A stretch of DNA of 64,000 nucleotides from Turritopsis dohrnii. Lineage: Eukaryota > Cnidaria > Hydrozoa > Anthoathecata > Oceaniidae. The translations under genes were made by a program, and so were the position numbers. Shown one piece after another: positions 34,124-45,800 of this stretch (positions are counted from its first letter, which is position 1; each line of letters opens with the position of its first letter). A model generated the notes under the pieces. That model did not search any database and was not told where the DNA came from. It was given only the letters and a program-made list of their open reading frames with translations. The DNA lies in NCBI GenBank assembly GCA_027922465.2, contig BQMF02000117.1, positions 434,001 through 498,000 on the forward strand, written 5' to 3'.

Positions 34124-37100
34124 ATGGAAGAGGAAATTACATGTGGCAAATGTAAAAAGTATCTTAAGAAACCTTTAAATTTGCCCTGTTCACACAACGT
34201 TTGTTATGAATGTGCATCTAAATGTACCAGTCACACTCTGAACAACAGTCAACAACAACGGAGCACGCGCAGATATGATTCGAAAAACTCAATAACCAAT
34301 CAAATCGCGAATGATAGATCTGACTGCCAATCAGATGATAGTGGCTACCTGAGTATGCAAGAAATTCATGCATGTTTACACAAACAGTTGGAGGACCCGC
34401 TTTCGTCGATCAAGTGTCCAAAATGCAGCGTCAGCTTTATTTTAGACGATAGAGGAGTTGATTGCTTGCCAAAAAATATAATTCTAGAAACACTAGTTGA
34501 AAAGGAAATATCCAGAAACGCTGATATTGATTGCCAACTTTGTGAAACCAAGCCACCAGCAAAAGCGAGCGTAGCATGTGAGCAGTGTCGCGTTTCTTAC
34601 TGCGATGCTTGTTTAGCCATATGTCATCCAAAGAGAGGCCCGCTAGCCTCGCACTCGCTCGTCCCTCCAAATGTAGAAAAGATCCAACAAAAACAACGAG
34701 GTGTATTAAAGTGTACGGAACATGAAGATGAGAATATTAGCATGTACTGCATGTTGTGCAAAATACCAGTCTGTTATTTATGCTTTGAAGAAGGAAGGCA
34801 TGGTGGACATGAAGCGAAAGCCCTGGGTACAATCTACAGAGAACAAAAAGTAAAACTTGTTGCTTAATCGAACTGGATATTTGAATCTTTGTGGTAAAAC
34901 TAATTGATTTCATTTAGAATGAAATGGTGAAAATCTCTGAAAATCTAACAAAGAAAAGCAAAGAATTAGAGGATTTCATAAAATCCCTTGCAATACAAGT
35001 TAACAAAGTTCAGGTAGAAATTCTTAAGCTCAAGGATATTATTGGTGTCCTCTTTTTTAGTTTTATATTCATTCAATAAATTCTTCTATCAGTAAAGAAG
35101 GCGTAAGTGCGAGTAGCCGCCCATGAACGGTATTTAACACCCTTTGACGAGTTCAACATTTATATGGTTGCTTTAGAATTGTATAAATTATCCAACCTTT
35201 TATATTTGAAAGAAACATTGATATGTCTGCATTACAGGAAAATGGCGTTGATTTCGAATCACGTGTAGTGGCGCAAATTGACGAAGTCATTGCAAATCTT
35301 GTGAAGAAGAAGAAAGAACTGTTAGGCGTCATAGCGAACAATGTTTCAAATAAAGTGACAGATTTAACAGATCAACGGCAAAGTTACTCGGCAAAGTTGA
35401 AAAGTTCGAAAGCCTTATTGAAATATGTCGGTGAGGTCATCAAGGAGAACGATCCTGCAACGTTTCTGATGATCTCCAATGCTTTGTGTTCAAGGTAGGT
35501 AACATCCTTGTTTTGTTTTACAAGCAGTAATGACGTTTACAATGAATGGATTTCTGAAAACTGCAAAATAACATTAACGCAAAACTAACCACCCAATGGG
35601 CAAATTTGTTGTCCCTGCGAAGGAGTGCATTTCGATAGAGATATACACACTTTTTCAATGAAAATGCTCTTCGTCGCAGTGATTTTTTGAAAATTTTATT
35701 CACTTGGGGATTGTATTTTTAAATAAAAAATAGTAACATCATTTTCAGCATGATTTAAGCTGAGTTTTACTGGGGTTTGTAGAAAAGTGTATTTATTTTG
35801 TTGCTATGGAGACACGATTAATTCTAAGCCTCTAATATTCATCAGATTGGCGCACCACGTGGAAACCTGGATTGGTAAAAATGGTCTAAAACCAGTTGTG
35901 ACGCCAGAGGCAGAGTTAGAATTATGTACAAGTGAATTACTGGAGGTTTTGGCGCGCTGTTCTTTTCGAAAAGCTTCATTACATAAGCGCATTGAAAGTA
36001 AGATTTCTGAGATTTGCTTGATGTAATCGTCATATCGTTATATCTCACTTTGCTTGGGTAACCAAGTCAAATTAACCTTTCTTTTTTTTATCCCTTTTGT
36101 TTTTAGAACCCGGAGTGCCATCGATCATTACCGACGAATGTTCCGTCGCCAATAACACATTGACGTTAGTATGGCGTATGCCGAACATAGATAAATCTAT
36201 AATAGATGGTTATAATATCGACGTCGATGATGGATTAAACGGAAACTTTCAAACAGTTCACCAAACTGAAGAAACTTCGTGTATACTGGGTGGTCTGCAA
36301 TTTAAATCTGTGTACAGGGCGCGTGTTCAGGCGTATAACAGCGCCGGTAATGGATCATACAGTGACGTCATTTATCTTACTACACCAGACGGTATGTAAA
36401 CAATACGTTAAGGTTTGACCAGGGTTTCACAGTGGTCGAAACCGGTTTGTAGACTACTTTTTAAAACTTTTTTGACCATGTCGCACTTGATCTAATATGC
36501 CAAAGGTAGAAGCTATACACATACTTTTCTTCATGCTCATCGCGACATCAAACGTATTTTCTCTTCAAACTACGATGCGTTTTTTTGTTTTTAGTTGCCA
36601 TGTTCAGTTTCAACACAGAGCTGTCACATCCAGATATATGCTTTAGTAACGAAAACAAGACAATGACGACACTGAGTTTTGAGAACAGGGTTGCGCTAGG
36701 CGATGTTGGTTTTAGTCGTGGTGTTCATTACTGGGAAGTTACGATAGACCGCTATGAAGGTATCAAAATGATAATCCCCCAACTTCGTTTACTACAAATA
36801 CTTCGTCTTTGCGCCAAGAAGTGATATTGCAGTTAAACACCCGAATCGGTTATGGTTCCAAAACGGATTGTTATATTTCCTGTATTTCTTTTGCCGATAT
36901 AGGTAATCCGGATCCTGCTATCGGAATAGCGGAAGAAAATTGTGCTAAGGACACCATTTTAGGAAAGGATGGAATGGCTTGGTCGGTGTATGTGGATAAC
37001 ACTAGAAGTTGGTTTCAACATAACAACGCCCACTTGTATCGATCAGAAGGCGGTCAGTAATTGTCTGTTCTTTTTCCATAAATTCCTACAGGCGTACCGG

Positions 37101-38022
37101 GCAACCTTGTTGAATAAATCACTGCAGAGGAGTACATTTCTAAGGAAGGGGGTATAAATACACAATACTAATTCAATGAAAATACACTTCATCGCAAGGA
37201 TGTTCTGACGATTTTGCCCATTGGGGGTGATGTTCTGCTATTGTGAAGGCGTGGTAGTAACAAACATCTATCAGTGTCGAATCTCTCATATAACGAATAT
37301 CTCTAAGTTTTGCGAACCGAAACAAAAGTTCCTATTAAAAATTTCACATTAAGCACCAGACCCTGGCCGTCAGAGTTCCTTGTCGTTTTGCATGTCAAGA
37401 AAAAAGCCATGAAGATGAGGTTGAAAACACCCTCACTCAACGCTTGATGTAAAACGAACTTCTTCTCACCTTCTGTATTTTTATTATACCAAAACTTGAA
37501 TTACACTTTATGTAATTGCTACTAGTGCACAAAGAAAATTGTTAGTGCAACCTGCATAAGAGACACCTCCTGTACTTTCAACGCCCTAAAGAAGGGTTCT
37601 AATAATATAAGAGGCTGTATTTGTTATTGTCACTTTCTAACGCCTGGATCTTAATGGCTTTCATGAATTGGCATTTAGAAGATAAATCCCACATAGGTGA
37701 AAAAACCCTTCATGCTTTGGCTAGTGATCAATCATGTAATGGAATTTAGCGCCCTCTTCTCCAAAAACGCTCTTCTTTTTATCCTGCAGACTTCATTTAT
37801 GAGTCTTCTTGTTATCTTACAGGTGTGATGAACGGCTCAACAATCGGCTTACTTCTCGATCTAGAACAATGCCAGCTGACATTTTATTGTAATGATGAAA
37901 AACACGGACCGATAGAGTTCCCAAGTCTAGAAGATGTGGATGTCGTGTACCCAGCCTTCAGCTTGAATAGAAATGTTACCATGACACTTCATACAGGCCT
38001 ACCTACACCAGAGCAAGATTGA
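34124..38022 (+). CDS. TRIM9: TRIM9/TRIM67-family E3 ubiquitin ligase, 8 exons
   Basis: Exons: 34124-34849, 34918-35013, 35238-35494, 35846-35997, 36107-36391, 36595-36759, 36903-37052, 37823-38022; all phases join, giving 676 residues (human TRIM9 is about 710). Domains: an N-terminal RING with CGKC, CSHNVCYEC and CPKC cysteines and a long low-complexity insert; B-box 1 (about 134-185) and B-box 2 (about 197-235); a COS/coiled-coil region (243-410) with KENDPATFL; FN3 (about 411-506); and SPRY (about 507-676) with HYWEVTIDRYEG, GKDGMAWSVYVDN and FYCNDEKHGP. This is the class I (COS-FN3-SPRY) arrangement. TRIM9 proteins bind microtubules through the COS box and ubiquitinate partners in neurite guidance and vesicle fusion. 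The start is the first ATG after a stop-rich leader. Confidence 0.93.
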
Positions 38023-39231
38023 TGCGTCAAACACTGTTGGTCAATATTAATAGTACACTTTGTCAGTGCTAGTGAAAAAATCTCTTTCGTTTTTTAAAAT
38101 TCGCCATTCCCGAAATGTGTTTATCTCTTTGATACGGGATAAAACCAGAATGCATTGCTAGTTGAATCTTTGTAATTCTAACCTCCATAAATCGAACTCT
38201 AACTAATTGAAGCGAATTTCATAACGGCTCTCCTATTATTTCTTTGTAACGAATCTCCGTAATTCGAACGTTTTTCCGGTCCATGGGTGTTCGAATTTGA
38301 AAGAGTTTACTGTATAATTACTTGCTTTGGAATTACTGTTACAAATGAGAATATCAGTTTATTCGTCTTTTTCATTCTTTTTGTGGAACATAGTCCAGAA
38401 ATTTAGAACGCTTATTTTAACAGAACTTCTAGCTTACTGACTTACAGTATTTCTTTAACACGCTTTGGGTGTTTTGGATTTTATAGCAGACGTTTGATAA
38501 AGAAAGCGTTAATTAGAAAAGTAACGTTTATTTACTGATAAAGCTAGATGTTTTTACAATCCAACTTTGTTTTATTTCCATTTTGATCACATGACGAAAT
38601 TCCACGAAAGGAATTTATTATAATTATTTACCATTATGTGATCAGAAAGTGGGTAAAACAAAGGAAAAGATATTTTATTACGAATTTACGGAGTTACGAA
38701 CTTATTGATTTATTGAATTGATAATTTCAAGATCGAGTTTGAGCATTTCTTCCTTGTGTCCATAGAAATACGAAAAGTACATTTAAATGAAACAGCTTTT
38801 CGTTATAGTGATTGTTATTTGCAATTTTGCCTACTTGGTGAAGATACATCGCCAAAGTGTTGTCCGAATAGTTGAATTGACCACTCCAAATTCTCAATTT
38901 TATTATTATTTTTTTTTTTTTTTTTCATGCTTCCTTCTTACGAAGTGGGAGTCCGAAACAAAATAAGACAGAAATGCGTAGCAGTACATTCCTGTGGAGT
39001 AACAGGTTGTTTCTGTATACATTAGAGATGAACAAAGAAGGATTTTAATATACCATTACCTTTTTCTCATTTAGCAATTATTGATTTGTTTTATTTCTTC
39101 AGGTCAAAAATAGTGCTCAATACTTTCGTAGAGCTATTTATATGTACGTATAAGAAAAAACAGCGGTTTTTTGTTTGTACTCAAAGTTTCATGTCTGCAT
39201 CGCAGGCAATCTTCAGCAAACTAAACCGTTA
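38023..39231. other. Downstream of TRIM9; old Tigger-like remnant
   Basis: At about 38,165-38,315 sequence such as CCATAAATCGAACTCTAACT and GGGTGTTCGAATTTGA matches the pogo/Tigger-like element at 49,950-50,261. It is a decayed relative. No gene is seen in the rest. Confidence 0.45.
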
Positions 39232-39556
39232 GATAAAAAACTACAATGTGATGGTTTCATTGAACTGACGTCAGTCATTGAGTCCGTGTTTGAACATTAG
39301 CTGGTGTTTTCTTCTATGTCTGCACTTGGCCATTATTTCAGTCCGTTTGTTGAGAAGGTTTTCGTACCGGTAGTTTGCAATTTCGTACTTCTCACATTGA
39401 CACAGACGGCAATGTTTTGTTTCTGTTGAATATGCCTTGGCGTGTCTTATTATTCTCCATGATACTGTTGGTGTTCCGTTTTTCTTTCTGATCTTCCAAT
39501 ATTCAGCAGAGAGTGTTGTGTTGTTATATTTTTCGTTGGTAAACGAAGCGTTGTGT
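39232..39556 (-). repeat. Inverted arm of the Penelope-like element
   Basis: A near-identical reverse complement of 41,099-41,424, joined abruptly to the RT segment at 39,557. On the minus strand it encodes the endonuclease C-terminus (SFTNEKYNNTTL to HQLMFKHGLND) without the 1-bp insertion that breaks the same place in the forward copy near 41,120. Confidence 0.85.
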
Positions 39557-40161
39557 TCCCACAAGTTCATGATGTTCGATGTCAAGGACTTCTATCCATC
39601 GATCAACGAAAACCTTCTCAAGAATGCAATACTCTTCGCGAATTCCATCTCCCCAATACAACAGCAAGACAAAGAAATAATATTCCAAGCACGTAACTCA
39701 CTATTATTCAACAACAAAGAAAGTTGGGTCAAGAAAGGAAACAAACTGTTTGACGTAACCATGGGAGCGTACGATGGTGCAGAAGTTTGTGAACTAGTTG
39801 GCTGCTTCCTATTTCTATAATAACGCAGAGGTACGACAAAAACAATATTGGACTTTACCGAGATGATGGGTTAGCGGTATTCAAAAACACCAGCGGTCCA
39901 CAGAGCGAAAAGATAAAAAAGGACTTTCAAAAAATATTCAAAAGTCACCATCTAGACATAGTGGTAAAATGTAACATGAGAGTAGTCAATTATCTTGATG
40001 TAACCCTAGACCTAAATACCGGCACATACAGACGATACCGCAAGCCTGACAATGAAATAAATTACGTACACGTGAAATCAAACCACCCACCAAATGTCAT
40101 AAAGCAAATACCGTTATCCATACAAACTCGCGTATCAAACCTATCATTCAACGAAGACATA

Positions 40162-40601
40162 CCGTATTTCCTCTAATAAACGCCGCGGCGTTTATTACAA
40201 ATTCAAGGTTCTGGATGCGGCGTTTAATAGAGGGAGGCGTTCATTAGAGGGCGGCGTTTATTACAAAATGAAAAATTGGACAGAAGCAAACTTAAAAAAT
40301 AATGTTTCCTTATCTTTAAAAAGGTTACGAAAGGTTGTGTGAAAATGTTTTACACAAAAGATATGTTCACGAAAATGTCAAAGAAGAGTAATAACACTGT
40401 CGCCGTTCTTTTGAGATGAAAACTTTTTTATTATTGTTGTTTAACCTGTTTTCTAATAAACGCCGCTTTTCAAGATGCGGCGTTTAATAGAGGGAGACGT
40501 TTATTAGAGGGCGGCGTTTACTACAAACGTTCGGCCATAAGTGCAGCGTTTAATAGAGGGCGGCGTTTATCAGAGGGCGGCGTTTATTAGAGGAAATACG
40601 G
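40162..40601. mobile_element. 440-bp TA-flanked MITE built of GGCGTTTATTAGAGG repeats
   Basis: The ends are CCGTATTTCCTCTAATAAAC and its complement, with TA at 40,160-40,161 and 40,602-40,603. Subterminal copies of a GGCGGCGTTTATTAGAGGG-like motif occur at least four times per side. Removing the insert and one TA restores a continuous frame across the Penelope-like ORF (NEDI followed by FKETKP), so it inserted after that element. Confidence 0.8.
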
Positions 40602-41577
40602 TATTCAAAGAAACCAAACCATATTACGAAGAAGCCCTAAGAAAATCTGGCTACAATCAATCTCTCGAATACCTCCCGAATGCAAACCAACCAAGGAGAA
40701 ACCGAAAAAGAAAAATCATCTGGTTTAACCCACCATACAACCTTAACCTTGAAACAAACATTGGAAAATACTTTTTTAAACCTCGTAAAGAAACACTTTC
40801 CGAAAACCAATAAGTTTAATAAAATATTCAACAAAAATTGCGTTAAAGTCAGCTACAGCTGTATGCCGAATATGAAACAAATAATAAATACGCACAACAA
40901 GAAAACCCTTAATCAAACATGCACAAACACCAACGAAATAAAGTGCAACTGTACCGACAAAAAGCAATGCCCAATGAATGGAAACTGCCTGGCCTCTTCC
41001 TTAGTGTACGAAGCAATTATCACAGTCGACATCCTCCAATACCAACCAATGAAATATATCGGTCTTTGCGAGCCAACATTCAAACAAAGATATTACGGAC
41101 ACAACGCTTCGTTTACCAACGCAAAAATATAACAACACAACACTCTCTGCTGAATATTGGAAGATCAGAAAGAAAAACGGAACACCAACAGTATCATGGA
41201 GAATAATAAGACACGCCAAGGCATATTCAACAGAAACAAAACATTGCCGTCTGTGTCAATGTGAGAAGTACGAAATTGCAAACTACCGGTACGAAAACCT
41301 TCTCAACAAACGGACTGAAATAATGGCCAAGTGCAGGCATAGAAGAAAACACCAGCTAATGTTCAAACACGGACTCAATGACTGACGTCAGTTCAATGAA
41401 ACCATCACATTGTAGTTTTTTATCATTTAGCAATTAGACTTATCACCTTGTTGTTTTAAAGCCTTAGCGTACGTTCTACTCACATATGCATTGCAAGACT
41501 TTTTACGTTATTTTTTGTTGCCATTCCATTTTAAGTAAACATTTATTGGGTATTTATGTAGTAGAGGAACAAAATTT

Positions 41578-41845
41578 TATTTCATCAATTAAATGATAGG
41601 GAAGAAATTAGTCTTTTAAAATCAACAAATAACATTTGTTCGCTTCTTCAAGTTTTTTAAAATATTTTCTTGGTTGTGTCGATTCCTCATTATCATTGGA
41701 AACATAAAGTGCATAAGCGAATCTCAATTAATGATTTTGTTCAGAGGAGTGGTTTGTTTTTTTTACTTGAAGAAGCGAACAAATGTCCGTCTTGCTTATT
41801 GATTTTACAGACTAATTTCTTCCCTATCATTTGGATAGTTAAACA
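41578..41845. mobile_element. Foldback MITE, ~70-bp arms
   Basis: AATGATAGGGAAGAAATTAG at the left is matched by CTAATTTCTTCCCTATCATT at the right. Inner blocks (ACATTTGTTCGCTTCTTCAA) also pair. No target duplication was recognised. Non-coding. Confidence 0.6.
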
Positions 41846-42061
41846 AAGAGGGATTTTGAGCCAATCAGGAATTTTCTCGCAATTGACCACTGGTATCTTT
41901 TCGTTAAAAAGCTATCATCAACCGCTGTGCAAAGTTTTAAAGAAAGTAAGCCACTTGCTGGGAATATAGAGCTCAATGAAAGTAAAACATCAGCAATTTT
42001 TCATCACACAGACAATATGCCCAGTTTCTCATCAACTCTGGACGGAGAGTAAGGATAAGGG

Positions 42062-42088
42062 CGCGCATGCGCAGTAAACGATATAAAA
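42062..42088 (+). promoter_or_regulatory. GCGCATGCGC site plus TATA box
   Basis: GCGCGCATGCGCAGT, an NRF1-like palindrome, is followed about 10 bp later by GATATAAAAAGG with TATAAAA at 42,082-42,088. The next ATG with a good context (ACCATG) is at 42,173. The spacing fits a core promoter. It is not shown to be active. Confidence 0.4.
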
Positions 42089-42172
42089 AGGAGGCACATG
42101 TTGGAACATGTTTCTGAGGCGCTAACAGTAGCGTGTGTCAAGCCTTAAGTTTAACTGTTTTCACGATTCACC

Positions 42173-42590
42173 ATGTCCATCACAAAAGAAGACATCACTG
42201 GGATTATCGAAGCTGCTATGGATCGTGTCCAATCGTCTTTTGCAGAAACAGCAGCGAAGGCAGCGGAGAAAGCTGCTTCAAAGCACTCGAAGGCCTAAAG
42301 CTCCAGCTTGAAAAGAAAACAGAACGGAAAAACGAGGTAACAGAAAAATGTCATCAACATTAACAAGAGGTGTTGGAGTGTTTCGATGAGGCTACCCAAG
42401 AACTTTGTGCTGGAAATTTCGAGAAGACCAAAGAAAAGCTGGATAAAGGTAAAAAGCTTGACCGTTTTGCACTATGTGGTAAAGTATAAACTTCAATTGT
42501 TTCGATTATTCAAAAGTTTGGCTTCTTTTCGGAGAGTGGCAAGTTTTGCTAACTTCTTTCATATTATTAGTTCTTGGATAATCAGATAAC
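42173..42590 (+). pseudogene. Short broken ORF downstream of a TATA box
   Basis: From ATG 42,173 a 41-codon frame reads MSITKEDITGIIEAAMDRVQ, then an alanine/lysine-rich helix, and stops at 42,298. A neighbouring frame continues the helical, charged character (ALEGLKLQLEKKTERKNE) and, after a further stop, VLECFDEATQELCAGNFEK up to a possible donor near 42,450. This looks like the start of a coiled-coil protein or retroelement ORF with at least one frameshift. I do not recognise the family. Confidence 0.35.
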
Positions 42591-42624
42591 TCTGCTACAT
42601 TTCGTGAAATCTCTACTCAATTCT

Positions 42625-42630
42625 TTTATT
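42625..42630 (-). terminator. Poly(A) signal AATAAA for the receptor-like gene
   Basis: The reverse complement of TTTATT gives AATAAA about 207 nt past the stop codon at 42,837 on the minus strand. It is the nearest canonical signal seen. Confidence 0.4.
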
Positions 42631-42836
42631 TTGGGGTTGAAAGCAAACGGGCAATATATTTATCAGGACTAGAATTTACTTATATTCTTAGTCTATTGAT
42701 CTGATAAATACAAAGCTGGACGAGACAGTTTAAATTTGCGGAAACGCTTTTAAGCAACTTTAGTAGATGCTCCTATTAAATTTATGTAAAAATTTACTTC
42801 AATCAGCGTTAAACTGGTCTTCCGCTCTGTATGTGT

Positions 42837-45800
42837 CTACATCTCTGGTTCAGTTTCCATGTATATTGGATATGTTGTGTGTACATTTTTGTTGGCATTT
42901 AATAGATCATCAATGTAATCTTCTGGTTCTGTGACTTGATAGACAGGATCTATCTTACGTTCTTCGCCTGGTTCAGTCACAACATACATTGGATTTGAAA
43001 AATTACTCTGTTTTCGACATATAGGTGCGTCAGTGTTTCCGCCTCTACTGCTCACTTTATAGGGCTGAGAATAAATTGCTTGAGCTGATTGAGAAGCATC
43101 ACTATTGGCTGGCATGTTTGGCAGATTCAATGTTGCATATTCTTTTGTGTCATTCTAAAGTAAAACTTTTAATTTCACTTTCACAGATAAAGTTACAAAA
43201 CCTTTTTGCCACAACAAGTATTCGTTAAGTATTCATTTCTATAAATCATTTCTTAAGGGAGTCACAAATTTGAATTCTCCTGGATTATTCAACGTCTGGT
43301 AAATTCAAAATTGAAGTAGAATTATAAAAGAAAATCTTTACAAGGGCTATTACGAACAAATGTAGATTTACTTTCGAGCGTTACTTGAGATTTAAACTGC
43401 CTATTGCTCAGGGGAGAAAAAAGTATGTTTTCCAGTGACGTGTTCGCACAGTGTGGTAAAGAAACACCAGGTTCTTCATATTTTGCAGAGGTTTGAGGAT
43501 AACAAATGCAAACTGGATTTATATATTATGATGATCTTGCCAAAATAAACACTACATCCACTGAAAAAAGAATGGCAGGCCTCAAGCTTAAAATGAAAAC
43601 AAATGGTTCATCTAACGGAAACATGATCATTTTTTAAAGATTTATAATCACATTGATCCTATTTTTGCTGCAACTAGTTAAGAACTTGCAATTACCTCAT
43701 AATAAACAACTTCGTTTTGTATGTTGGACTGAGTATGGGTAGCTTCCTAAAGACAAAGAAACAGAATCTTCAGAATGTTTGAGCAAGACATCATTTGATA
43801 TCTTGTTAATTTTCAAACCTGTTGCATTTTTCGGAATAGGAACTTTATGCAAATATTGTTACTTTGTTTCCTTACCTGCTTCACTTTTCTTTGATACCTG
43901 TAAAAAAATTGTTATTCTACAGAAACAAAATGTCAACACTTTCCATTTTGAATTTTTTTCTATAATCTTTTTGCAAATAAAGACATTTCAAAAGTCACTG
44001 GCAAAGAAAATGGAAAAGATTATAACTAATCTACCATCGATAACAGAAATAAACCAAAATGAACAAGCAGAATAAAAACACTGGAACCAAAACTCCAATG
44101 AAAATCACAATGTCCTTTTTACAGTTATCATTGCTTTGATCGGCTTTGGCAGTCGTAGTGAAACGATCTGGAAAAAAGTAAGCTACCTTATATTAAACGT
44201 TTTTAAAAAATTCAGACTATTTTTATAAACGAGAGATGAGGTAATATTAATCGACATACAGCTAGTGGTTCCTTCTAATTTTATCAGCCAACAACGTTCC
44301 TCATCCCCAGACGAGATGGTAACCTTTACTAGTTTTCCTTGAATATCTTTTGTTGAATTCTGAAAATATGGTGTATTTTACTTAGCTAAACGCTATTAAT
44401 TAAAACAACTGCAAAACTAGATCTTAAAAACATGAGGTAGAAAATATAACACGACTCACAGAAAAGACCAACAACGACAAGTTAAACTTGCAGGAAGATC
44501 ATTAGAGATAAGAATTGTTACACCGTCAAATGTAGTAACTCCGTTAAGTGTAGTAAATTTTCTACGACAAATGTAGTACCGTTAAATGTAGTAAAAATCT
44601 CCGTCAAATGTAGTAACGCTAAAGGTTGTAAAAATCTACGACAAATGTAGTAACTCCGTCAAATGTAGTAAACCTACGACAAATGTAGTCAGGGGCGGAT
44701 CTAGGATTTTTTAAGGGTTAGGCAAATTTTTTTTTGCCAAACACACATAAGGGCGCAATCAATGAAATTTACGCCAGTTTACGCCCAATCTAATACATAC
44801 TTTTCGAAATGTAAAAAATATTAACTCGAATTAATTCGTCCTGACGTAAGGAGTGTTATAATGCAAGCCTGTGTTGCTGAAATAATGGAATAAAAGGGAA
44901 ATAAACAAAAGAAAACTAATTGAGTATGAATATAATGTATTGAACTACGTTATGTAGGCCAAAATAATATTTTCTGCCAGATTGGAGGTTAAGTAAATAA
45001 CCAATAAATTGTATATTTCATCTGTTATCTTCTTCATTTTCTTGATTGCTTGTACATGAACAGGAAGAATCCACCAAATGAAAACATACTTGTAATGAAT
45101 CAAATAAATAAATTTTCAATCACCTATACCATGATAGATTGTAGCATTCAGATAAATACATGATATTTCATCTATGTACTGGTCAAGATGGTCATATAGA
45201 AAGAAAAGAAAAGAAATCATGTTAAGAAATAGAGTAAAATGACCAAAATCAAAGTTAGAGACAAGCTCCTTGATCATTATCCGGCAGCAAAATAAAAACA
45301 ATAATTAATATCAACCACAATATAAAGATGGTGCTTCCAGAAATCCCTGAGACAAGTCCAAGAACCTATATAAAACTACACAACAACAGATCAATTATGT
45401 ACTGCTTCCTCTCTAATAAGAGCTACAACATTTTTTCCAGAATTTAATGTAGCATAGGAAACAAAGAAGTCAAACTAAAACATTATGTAATTACCTTTTT
45501 CAAAAGAAGACATAACGTAGGTGGTTTTTATAAAATGAAAGAATAACTCCAAAGATGTTAAAGTGTTTCTGCATCCAAAATGATATTTCGAGGGATGATA
45601 GAATGCACAAAGTTGTTTCAGAAGTCTTATAGTTTTTGGAAATTCTGTTTCCTTGGGCAGATATTTTGATTTAAAAATCATGAAATGATACAATAGATAA
45701 TTATGTAATAAGATTTTTATTCTTTCTTTATGTGTATAAACTCTCAATATATTATAACTTCATTTTCTTATCACTCACTCAGAGTGAAAGCCCTTTCTCT

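Larger units (their letters stand above)
39232..41424 (+). mobile_element. Penelope-like element with inverted 5' arm
   Basis: A reverse-transcriptase fragment starts at 39,557 (FDVKDFYPSI, then MGAYDG). The catalytic YRDD follows in an adjacent frame near 39,855-39,880, then YLDVTLDL. After the inserted 440-bp element comes KETKPYYEEAL. The C-terminus carries a cysteine cluster and a GIY-YIG-type endonuclease (MKYIGLCEPTFKQRYYGHN). The 3' 326 bp (41,099-41,424) is duplicated in inverted orientation at 39,232-39,556, a typical Penelope-like arrangement. The 5' part of RT is missing and there are frameshifts, so the copy is dead. Strand and domain order follow established PLE organisation (RT then GIY-YIG). 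Confidence 0.85.

Noticed and set aside
39232..39556. LTR of a retrotransposon
   Set aside because: The copy is inverted relative to 41,099-41,424 and encodes the GIY-YIG C-terminus, which fits a Penelope-like element.
43410..43520. Additional cytoplasmic exon (minus frame with KYEEPG)
   Set aside because: Available acceptors give the wrong phase or a stop; exons 43746-43696 and 43154-42837 join directly in phase 0.
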